Below are positions 34,571-40,049 of a DNA stretch of 40,049 bases, in pieces. Numbering within the stretch: the first letter of the stretch is position 1; each line of letters starts with the position of its first letter. The position numbers were made by a program, and so were the translations under genes. The notes beneath the pieces are model-generated. The model saw nothing but the letters and a program-made list of their open reading frames with translations. It searched no databases and had not been told where the DNA came from. Source of the stretch: Antribacter soli (lineage in GTDB: Bacteria; Actinomycetota; Actinomycetes; Actinomycetales; Cellulomonadaceae); the NCBI RefSeq assembly GCF_021568775.1, contig NZ_JAKGSG010000060.1:1-40049 (forward strand). The letters run 5' to 3'.

Positions 34571-35375
34571 CGTCGGCGCGCCCGGCGCCGGGGCCGCGGA
34601 AACGTTCGTCGGCGTGCTGGGCGGGGTCGGGCCGCTCGCGACGGTCCTGTTCATGGAACGCGTCGTCCGGTTGACCGACGCGGCACGCGACCAGGACCAC
34701 GTCGACATGGGTCTGCAGCACGCGACCGTCCCGGACCGGACAGCGTTCGTGCTGGGGCGCTCCGTCGACGATCCGGGGCCTGTGCTTGCTGCCGACGCGC
34801 GGCGACTCGCCGGGGCGGGGGCCGCCTTCCTCGTGCTGCCGTGCAACACGGCACACGCGTTCGCCGGCGCGATCGCCGGGGCGACATCGATCCCGCTGCT
34901 GTCCGCCGTGGACGTGACGGTGTCCGCGGTGCTGTCGAGCGACGCCTGGACCGGTTGCCTCAGCGGGTCGCGGCCGGAGGCCGTCGGCCTCCTCGCGACG
35001 GAGGGGACGATCGAGTCGGGCGTCTATGTGGACGCCTTCAGCGCGCGCGGCATCAAGGCCCTGGTTCCGGACGTCGTCGGTCAGGCGACCGTGACGTCCC
35101 TGATCTACGACGGCGTGAAGGCGGGCCGTGGCAGTGACCTGACCGCGCTGGAGGGCGTCGTCGCCAACCTGCGCCTCCGTGGGGCGGGCGCGATCGTACT
35201 GGGGTGCACCGAGCTGTCGGTCGCGGCGGCGGCGACCCCTCCGGGCCTCCTGCCCGACGTCGTGCTCGTGGACGCCCTCGACGAGCTGGCCCGGGCAACG
35301 GTGCTGCGCGCGGGACGCAGGCTGCGCGCGGACGGACAGCACTCGCCGATGCGGCGACGACCCCCGGGCCCCTGA
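34557..35375 (+). CDS. Aspartate/glutamate racemase
   Basis: The 272-residue cofactor-independent racemase has the two catalytic cysteines in LPCNTAHAF (Cys96) and LGCTELS (Cys217), and the N-terminal V-G-V-L-G-G-V-G-P-L-A-T segment typical of aspartate racemases. It would make D-Asp (or D-Glu) for the ligase encoded just upstream; the genes overlap, so they are coupled. The start is GTG at 34557 directly after GCGGAGC. The arginine-rich last 25 residues are outside the family core. D-Asp is favoured over D-Glu because every bacterium already makes D-Glu with MurI. Confidence 0.87.
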   Translation: MRLPDVGAPGAGAAETFVGVLGGVGPLATVLFMERVVRLTDAARDQDHVDMGLQHATVPDRTAFVLGRSVDDPGPVLAADARRLAGAGAAFLVLPCNTAHAFAGAIAGATSIPLLSAVDVTVSAVLSSDAWTGCLSGSRPEAVGLLATEGTIESGVYVDAFSARGIKALVPDVVGQATVTSLIYDGVKAGRGSDLTALEGVVANLRLRGAGAIVLGCTELSVAAAATPPGLLPDVVLVDALDELARATVLRAGRRLRADGQHSPMRRRPPGP

Positions 35376-35479
35376 CGATGTTCGAGGACGACGCCACCGT
35401 CCATGCAGCGGTGGGACTCCCCACGCACTCCGTCCCTGACGCGGCGACGACACCCGGTCTGGGGATGCCGGTCCGACAG

Positions 35480-35485
35480 TAGGTT
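35480..35485 (+). promoter_or_regulatory. Candidate -10 element of the first MarR gene (leaderless)
   Basis: TAGGTT fits TANNNT and ends 7 nt before the GTG at 35493; no ribosome-binding site is visible. Confidence 0.45.
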
Positions 35486-35492
35486 GGGACTC

Positions 35493-35957
35493 GTGAGCGA
35501 AGTCGAGTGGCTGAACCAGCACGAGCAGCAGGCGTGGGTCACGTTCGTGAGCGGCACGGTGCTGCTCAACCGGGTGCTCGATCAGCAGCTGCGCGCCGAC
35601 GCCGGGTTGTCCCACGTGCAGTACGGCATCCTGGCCCGCCTCTCCGATGCACCCGGTGGGTCGATGCGGATGCTGGCGCTCGCCGAGGCCATGGCGGTCT
35701 CCAAGAGCGGCCTGACCTACCAGGTCGTGCAGCTGGAGAAGGAGGGCCTGGTCAGTCGCGCGGCCTGTACCACCGACGACCGCGGGGTGATCGCTGCCAT
35801 CACCCCGCTCGGCATGGAGGCGATGCGCCGAGCGGCACCCGGCCACGTCAACCTGGTGCGTGAGCTGGTCATCGACGCCCTCACCCCCCAGCAGCTGGAC
35901 CTCCTGGCCGAGTGCCTGGCCCAGATCCAGCGCAAGATCGTCGAGCGCCAGATGTAG
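35493..35957 (+). CDS. MarR-family regulator, paralogue 1
   Basis: The 154-residue MarR-type winged-helix protein has LSHVQYGILARLSDAPGG, the recognition region MAVSKSGLTYQVVQLEKEGLV, and the wing CTTDDRGVIAAITPLG. Its C-terminal dimer helix is LTPQQLDLLAECLAQIQ. It is roughly half identical to the MarR gene facing it at 36003-36509 (for example SKSGLTYQV-QLEK-GLV and AAPGHV in both), so the pair arose by duplication. The GTG at 35493 is chosen by family length. It follows the racemase by 117 bp and may have its own promoter. Ligand and targets are unknown. Confidence 0.9.
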   Translation: MSEVEWLNQHEQQAWVTFVSGTVLLNRVLDQQLRADAGLSHVQYGILARLSDAPGGSMRMLALAEAMAVSKSGLTYQVVQLEKEGLVSRAACTTDDRGVIAAITPLGMEAMRRAAPGHVNLVRELVIDALTPQQLDLLAECLAQIQRKIVERQM

Positions 35958-36002
35958 CGGAGGCGCCCCGGGACGCACGGCCGGCTGCGACGGCGGCGCC
36001 CC

Positions 36003-36509
36003 TCATTCACATGGCTCGGCCTCGGTCGCCCGGTCAGGCCGAGAGCATCCGGCGCCGTCGGCCATGCGGCGGCCGGCTTCCCCGAGCCCGTCGGCGAGCG
36101 CCTGCAGCTGGTCGGGCGTGAGCACGTCGATGAGCAGCTCCTTGACCCTGGTGACATGGCCGGGGGCTGCCCGCTCCAGCAGCGCCATGCCCTCATCGGT
36201 GATTCCGGCGAAGACGGCGCGCTCGTCGCTCGTGCACGAGCGCCGACGCACGAGCCCCGCCTTCTCCAGCTGCGCGACCTGATAGGTCAGCCCGCTCTTG
36301 GAGTTGACCAGGTCACCGGCCAGCTCCGCCATCCGCATCTCCCGGCTCGGAGCCCCGCTGAGCCGGGCGAGGATCTCGTACTGCAGGCCGGACAGGCCGA
36401 CCTCCTCCTTGAGCCCGTGGTCCAGCCGGCGGTACAGCAACGCGTGAGCGTTGGTGAACGCCCGCCATGCCCGCATCTCGTCGTCACTCAGCCATCTCGT
36501 GTGACCCAC
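36003..36509 (-). CDS. MarR-family regulator, paralogue 2, probable repressor of the ribA operon
   Basis: The 168-residue MarR protein has LSGLQYEILARLSGAPSR, the recognition segment DLVNSKSGLTYQVAQLEKAGLVRRR, and the wing CTSDERAVFAGIT. A GTG at 36507-36509 with GGAG 7 nt upstream is chosen. The further ATG at 36548 would lie inside the predicted -10 region (TACGAT, 36552-36557). Its GTTCGAATT-type operators lie between it and the divergent ribA operon, the classical MarR arrangement of self-control plus control of a divergent target. Cys105 or nearby in RRRSC could be a redox sensor, given the oxidoreductase target, but that is only a suggestion. Confidence 0.92.
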   Translation of the reverse strand: MGHTRWLSDDEMRAWRAFTNAHALLYRRLDHGLKEEVGLSGLQYEILARLSGAPSREMRMAELAGDLVNSKSGLTYQVAQLEKAGLVRRRSCTSDERAVFAGITDEGMALLERAAPGHVTRVKELLIDVLTPDQLQALADGLGEAGRRMADGAGCSRPDRATEAEPCE

Positions 36510-36528
36510 GCCACAGCTCCGTCTGGTT

Positions 36529-36579
36529 GTTCGAATTGGAACGACCATCGTATCGTAGCGCCGTCGTTCGAATTTTAAC
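36529..36579. promoter_or_regulatory. Paired MarR operators in the marR-ribA divergent promoter
   Basis: GTTCGAATTGGAAC (36529-36542) is near-palindromic (GTTC-N-AATT-N-GAAC). A second copy, GTTCGAATTTTAAC, is at 36566-36579, 37 bp away. The first lies just downstream of the marR -10 candidates TACGAT (36547-36552 and 36552-36557, minus strand). The second overlaps the AT-rich likely -10 of ribA. Binding would block both promoters. Confidence 0.75.
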
Positions 36580-36603
36580 TAACGGAAGCGATCTGGAGAC
36601 GCC

Positions 36604-37245
36604 ATGACCACCAGCACCCCCGCCGCCGCCGTGCGCACCCGGGTCCGCATCCCGCTGCGCTTCCCCGACGGCTTCGAGGTGGCGACCGAGGCGATCACCT
36701 TCCACGGCCTGGTCGACGGCGCCGAGCACGTCGCCCTCGTCCTCGGGGACCCGACGGCCACGCCCACCCCGCTGGTGCGTCTGCACTCCGAGTGCCTCAC
36801 CGGTGACGTATTCGGCTCCGCCCGCTGCGACTGCGGCCCTCAGCTGCGCGAGGCCACCGAGCGCATCGCCGCAACCGGCGGCGTCCTGCTCTACCTGCGC
36901 CAGGAGGGCCGCGGCATCGGCCTGTACAACAAGCTCGACGCCTACGCCCTCCAGGACGCGGGACTGGACACCTACGAGGCGAACCTGGCCCTGGGCCTGC
37001 CGGAGGACGCCCGCGACTACACCGCCGCCGCCCAGATGCTCAGCGCTCTCGGCATCGCCGAGCTGGACCTGCTCACCAACAACCCAGACAAGGCGCAGCA
37101 GCTGCGGGCGCTCGGCCTGTCGGTGTCCCGGAGCGTCCCCACCGGCGTGCACACCAACCCCAGCAACCTGCGCTACCTGCACGCCAAGGTCCAGCACACC
37201 CACCACACCATCGACCTCGCGCCTGTGGCGTCCCTGGTCGGCTGA
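36604..37245 (+). CDS. ribA: GTP cyclohydrolase II
   Basis: The 213-residue stand-alone enzyme opens GTP to the diaminopyrimidine that starts riboflavin synthesis, releasing formate and pyrophosphate. The zinc ligands are Cys64, Cys75 and Cys77 in SECLTGDVFGSARCDCGPQL, and the catalytic segment is LRQEGRGIGL (about 98-107). It lacks the DHBP synthase (RibB) half present in the usual actinobacterial RibBA fusion. GGAG precedes the ATG. It is first in a three-gene operon controlled by the divergent MarR. Its product may feed extra flavin or a related pyrimidine-derived metabolite rather than basic riboflavin supply. Confidence 0.93.
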   Translation: MTTSTPAAAVRTRVRIPLRFPDGFEVATEAITFHGLVDGAEHVALVLGDPTATPTPLVRLHSECLTGDVFGSARCDCGPQLREATERIAATGGVLLYLRQEGRGIGLYNKLDAYALQDAGLDTYEANLALGLPEDARDYTAAAQMLSALGIAELDLLTNNPDKAQQLRALGLSVSRSVPTGVHTNPSNLRYLHAKVQHTHHTIDLAPVASLVG

Positions 37246-37274
37246 CCGTCGGGACGGACAGGCCGGAGATCCTC

Positions 37275-37994
37275 ATGGCTACTCGTCCACGCGTGCTGCT
37301 CTCCAGTGCGATGTCGATCGACGGCTACATCGACGACACCGACGAGCAGCGCCTCATCCTTTCGAACGACGAGGACTGGGAGCGCGTCGACTCGCTGCGC
37401 GCCTGGGCCGATGCCATCCTCATCGGCGCCGGGACGCTCCGCTCGGACAACCCCCGCCTGCGTGTGCGCTCGGCGCGCCTGCGTGCCGAACGCCGTACCG
37501 AGGGGCGGTCGGAGTCTCCTGTCCGAGTCGTGCTGACGGCCACCGGAGACATCGACCCCGACGCCGCCTTCTTCGCCGGGGACGGCACCGACCGGCTCGT
37601 CTACTCCGACCGCGCGGGCGCGGCCAAGAGCCGCCGCCGTCTCGGTTCGGCCGCGACCGTCGTCGACGCCGGAAGCCCGCTGGAGCTCGCCGCCGTCCTG
37701 GCCGACCTCGAGGCGCGCGGGATCCGGCGGCTCCTCGTCGAGGGCGGCGGAAGCATCCACACCCAGTTCCTCGCCCAAGGGCTCGTCGACGAGCTGCACC
37801 TGGTGACCGCCCCGTTCTTCATCGGCGATGCCAGGGCCCCCCGCTTCGTCGGCCCCGGCCCCTTCCCCCACGGTCCCGCACGGCCCCTCCGGCTGGCCGA
37901 GACCCGTCCCATCGGCGACCTGGTGTACAGCCGCTACCTCGCCGAACCCGCTCACCGCACAACAACCGACCAGCCACGAAGGACATCGAGATGA
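37275..37994 (+). CDS. RibD C-terminal-type reductase
   Basis: The 239-residue protein has the dihydrofolate-reductase-like fold of the RibD/RibG reductase half. Visible are LLSSAMSIDGYIDD, the DAILIGAGTLRSDNPRL loop, LLVEGGGSIHTQFL, and VDELHLVTAPFFIGD. Such enzymes reduce the ribosyl chain of the riboflavin intermediate with NADPH, the step two after GTP cyclohydrolase II. The deaminase half of RibD is absent. GGAG precedes the ATG, 29 bp after ribA, and the stop overlaps the next gene (ATGA). A related pteridine or folate-like reductase role is possible. Confidence 0.88.
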   Translation: MATRPRVLLSSAMSIDGYIDDTDEQRLILSNDEDWERVDSLRAWADAILIGAGTLRSDNPRLRVRSARLRAERRTEGRSESPVRVVLTATGDIDPDAAFFAGDGTDRLVYSDRAGAAKSRRRLGSAATVVDAGSPLELAAVLADLEARGIRRLLVEGGGSIHTQFLAQGLVDELHLVTAPFFIGDARAPRFVGPGPFPHGPARPLRLAETRPIGDLVYSRYLAEPAHRTTTDQPRRTSR

Positions 37995-38938
37995 AGGCCG
38001 TCGTCGTCACCGATTTCGGGACCCACCCGCTGCTCACCGACCTGCCCATGCCCAAGCCCGGCCCCGGCGAGCTCCTCGTGCGCATCCACGCCGCCGGCGT
38101 GAACCCCTTCGACTGGAAGGTCGCCGACGGCGCCCTCAGGGACGCCGTACCGCACGCCTTCCCCCTGGTCATGGGCTCGGACGGGGCGGGCGTGGTCGTG
38201 GAGACGGGGCCGGGCGTGACCCGCTTCCGCCCGGGCGACCGTGTCTACGGGCAGTTCATGAGCCTGCCGCAGGGCCATGGCTCCTACGCGGAGTACACGC
38301 TCGCCGACCAGGACGGCAAGATCGCCCGCATCCCCGAGAGCGTGCCCTTCACCCTCGCCGCCGCACTCCCCACGGCCAGCGTGACCGCCTACCAGGCCGT
38401 CGAGGCCGCGCGCCTCGAGGAGGGGCACACCTTCCTGATCAACGGCGCCAGCGGCGGCGTCGGGCAGTCCGCCATCCAGTTCGCGGCCCGGGCAGGCGCC
38501 CGCGTTCTCGCCACCGGAACCCCGGACCTGGCCGACCACCTCCGCGACCTCGGTGCCCACGCAGTCATCGACTTCACCGTGGCTCCCACTCACGAGCAGG
38601 TGGCCGCTGCCCACCCCGAGGGCATCGACGCCGTCCTCGACCTCGTCACCCCGACCGGCGGCGACACGAGCCCCATGGCCGGCCTGCTCCGCGCCGGCGC
38701 CACCCTGGTCAGCACAAACTTCGCCACCGATCCCGGCGCCCTGGCCGCCCGCGACATCCTCGGCGTCAACCTCGGCAACAGCCCCACCGCCGAGACGCTG
38801 TCCGCGCTCGCCGAGCTCGCCGCCTCCGGAGAGCTGCGCGTCCGCATCGACGCCGAGGTCCCGCTCCACGAGGCACCCGCCACCATCGCCAAGGCCCGCA
38901 CGGGCCACTCCACCGGGAAGACCGTCATCGTCCCTTGA
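37991..38938 (+). CDS. NADP-dependent quinone oxidoreductase-like enzyme (zinc-free MDR family)
   Basis: The 315-residue medium-chain dehydrogenase/reductase has a GroES-like N-terminal domain (IHAAGVNPFDWKVADG, GSDGAGVVVETGPGV, F-R-P-G-D-R-V-Y-G) and a nucleotide-binding fold (LINGASGGVGQSAIQFA, about 150-166). The Cys/His zinc ligands of alcohol dehydrogenases are absent, as in quinone reductases. It is coupled to the RibD-type gene by an ATGA overlap. Under MarR control it is plausibly a quinone or electrophile detoxifying enzyme, but family members use many substrates. Confidence 0.9.
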   Translation: MKAVVVTDFGTHPLLTDLPMPKPGPGELLVRIHAAGVNPFDWKVADGALRDAVPHAFPLVMGSDGAGVVVETGPGVTRFRPGDRVYGQFMSLPQGHGSYAEYTLADQDGKIARIPESVPFTLAAALPTASVTAYQAVEAARLEEGHTFLINGASGGVGQSAIQFAARAGARVLATGTPDLADHLRDLGAHAVIDFTVAPTHEQVAAAHPEGIDAVLDLVTPTGGDTSPMAGLLRAGATLVSTNFATDPGALAARDILGVNLGNSPTAETLSALAELAASGELRVRIDAEVPLHEAPATIAKARTGHSTGKTVIVP

Positions 38939-39044
38939 CAGGTCCGCCGGTGCGGCCGGTTCGACTCCCGCCGGAACGATCCGCGCATTCGGCACGTTCC
39001 GTAGCCGGAGCATGTCAGGACGACTGTTGGGAGTGGAAACGTCG

Positions 39045-39995
39045 ATGGTTTTCAAGAAGCTGCTCGGTGCGCTCGGCGTGGGCGGGCCCATGGTGGACAC
39101 CGTGCTGGAGCCGGTCGCCGTGCGCCCCGGCGGGACGGTGAACGGCGAGGTGCGCCTGAAGGGCGGCGCCTCCGACGTCGAGGTCCAGCACGTCACCCTC
39201 GAGCTGGAGGCCCGCGTCGAGGCCGAGCACGGCGGCGGTGAGAGCCGCGGCACCGTGACGTTCGGGCGCATCACCGTGGCCGGGGGCTTCCGGTTGGGCG
39301 CCGACGAGGAGCGGACGGTGCCGTTCTCGTTCCCGCTGCACCCGGAGACTCCGCTCAACGAGCTGGATGGCCGGCCGATCGGCGTCGGGCTGGGCCTGCG
39401 CACGGAGCTCGCGATCGCGCAGGCGGTCGACAAGGGCGACCTGGACCCGCTGCGGGTGGCACCGCTGCCGATCCAGGAGGCGATCCTCGACGCGTTCTGG
39501 CGGCTCGGGTTCGGCTTCCGCTCGGCCGACCTCGAGTACGGGCGCCTGCACGGGGTCGCGCAGCAGCTGCCGTTCTTCCAGGAGATCGAGCTGATGCCGC
39601 CGGCGCAGTACGCGAGGCAGATCAACGAGGTCGAGCTGACCTTCGTCGCCGGGCCGCACAGCATGGACGTGATCCTCGAGGCCGACAAGCGCGGCGGGTA
39701 CTTCGGCGGCGGCCAGGATTCCGTGCTGCGGATCACGGTCGGCCTGGACGAGCGGCGCGACTGGGTCCACGAGGTGGAGGGCTGGGTGGGGCAGCTGGCC
39801 GAGCGGCGGTCCATGTTCGGCGGTCACGCGGGTCACCGCGGTCTGAAGGGTCACGGTCACGGCGGACACGGGGGTGGCGTCGGCCTCGGCGGCGTGGTCG
39901 GCGGAGTGGCCGCGGGCGTCGTCGGCGGCATGGTCCTCGGCGAGATGTTCGACGAGGTCGGGGACCTCTTCGGGGGCGACTTCGCCGAGGAGTAG
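39045..39995 (+). CDS. Spo0M-like (SpoOM) arrestin-fold protein
   Basis: The 316-residue cytosolic protein matches the Spo0M family: MVFKKLLGALGVGGPMVDTVL, then P-G-G-T-V-N-G-E-V-R-L-K-G-G, and ELDGRPIGVGLGLRTELAIAQAVDKGDLDPL. The central part has FRSADLEYGRL and FFQEIELMPP. Spo0M proteins have an arrestin-like beta-sandwich and influence sporulation or cell shape in Bacillus; in non-spore-forming actinobacteria the role is unknown. The C-terminal about 60 residues are Gly/His-rich followed by a hydrophobic G-x-V-x-G stretch (about 280-300), unusual for the core family and perhaps membrane-binding. GGGAG lies upstream of ATG 39045. A very strong terminator follows. Confidence 0.87.
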   Translation: MVFKKLLGALGVGGPMVDTVLEPVAVRPGGTVNGEVRLKGGASDVEVQHVTLELEARVEAEHGGGESRGTVTFGRITVAGGFRLGADEERTVPFSFPLHPETPLNELDGRPIGVGLGLRTELAIAQAVDKGDLDPLRVAPLPIQEAILDAFWRLGFGFRSADLEYGRLHGVAQQLPFFQEIELMPPAQYARQINEVELTFVAGPHSMDVILEADKRGGYFGGGQDSVLRITVGLDERRDWVHEVEGWVGQLAERRSMFGGHAGHRGLKGHGHGGHGGGVGLGGVVGGVAAGVVGGMVLGEMFDEVGDLFGGDFAEE

Positions 39996-40005
39996 TGGCC
40001 GACGG

Positions 40006-40045
40006 CGGCGCCGGGCTCCCTCGTCAGCGAGGGAGCCCGGCGCCG
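40006..40045 (+). terminator. Strong terminator hairpin after the Spo0M-like gene
   Basis: A perfect 18-bp stem CGGCGCCGGGCTCCCTCG (40006-40023 with 40028-40045) has a TCAG loop and starts 11 bp after the stop codon. The window ends before any T-tract could be seen. Confidence 0.88.
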
Positions 40046-40049
40046 TGGT

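Noticed and set aside
35349-35460. Imperfect repeat GCGGCGACGACxCCCGG at the racemase end and before MarR 1
   Set aside because: Two short GC-rich matches are plausible by chance in this composition.
35958-36002. GGCGCC inverted repeat between the two MarR genes
   Set aside because: Arms are only 6 bp and far apart; not convincing as a terminator.

Overview
The window is very GC-rich and uses GTG starts often. It carries a duplicated clpP1-clpP2 with clpX and tig, an Rv2629-type protein, an Rv0571c-type phosphoribosyltransferase-hydrolase fusion, TANNNT promoter elements, and secreted plant cell-wall enzymes with ricin-type lectin modules. Together these point to an actinobacterium of the Micrococcales, most plausibly the Cellulomonas, Cellulosimicrobium or Promicromonospora neighbourhood. 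A D-aspartate ligase plus racemase pair (33.3-35.4 kb) fits the A4alpha-type peptidoglycan known in that group. The genus is an inference.

Layout. 0-2.6 kb: a DUF1877 protein, two repeat elements, a bacterial eRF1-like (Rv2629) protein and chorismate mutase. 2.8-4.7 kb: a long-chain acyl-CoA synthetase. 4.8-9.4 kb: the proteostasis block tig, clpP1, clpP2, clpX, all on the minus strand, with a good ClgR box ahead of clpP1 and long palindromes in the gaps. 9.5-15.6 kb: two divergent unknown genes, a flavin monooxygenase, a PfkB kinase, a CapA-type protein and the PRTase-hydrolase fusion. 15.7-21.6 kb: a polyol uptake and oxidation operon (DeoR regulator, binding protein, two permeases, mannitol-type dehydrogenase) that lacks its own ATPase. 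21.7-26.8 kb: a small secreted protein and two two-component systems, the second divergent from a membrane protein.

26.9-33.3 kb is an accessory region. It opens at tRNA-Pro and tRNA-Gly. It then holds a dead GH42 beta-galactosidase fragment, the CBM_X2-CBM46 tail of a lost GH5-type endoglucanase, an intact GH12 glucanase, an orphan CBM13 fragment, a CE3-type acetylxylan esterase with CBM13, and a CBM13-GH62 arabinofuranosidase with two LacI-type operators. It ends at a short remnant of an IS481/integrase-core transposase. The intact genes suit removal of arabinose and acetyl groups from arabinoxylan and cutting of beta-glucan or xyloglucan outside the cell. The fragments show that the locus has been repeatedly rearranged.

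33.3-40 kb: the D-Asp ligase and racemase with a MarR regulator; a paralogous MarR placed tail-to-tail; and, divergent from that second MarR across paired operators, a ribA-ribD(C-terminal type)-quinone oxidoreductase operon. A Spo0M-like gene and a strong terminator close the window. The most interesting items are the decaying polysaccharide island, the MarR-controlled partial riboflavin operon, the two families of dispersed palindromes, and the recurring TANNNT-6/8 nt-start arrangement that predicts leaderless mRNAs.
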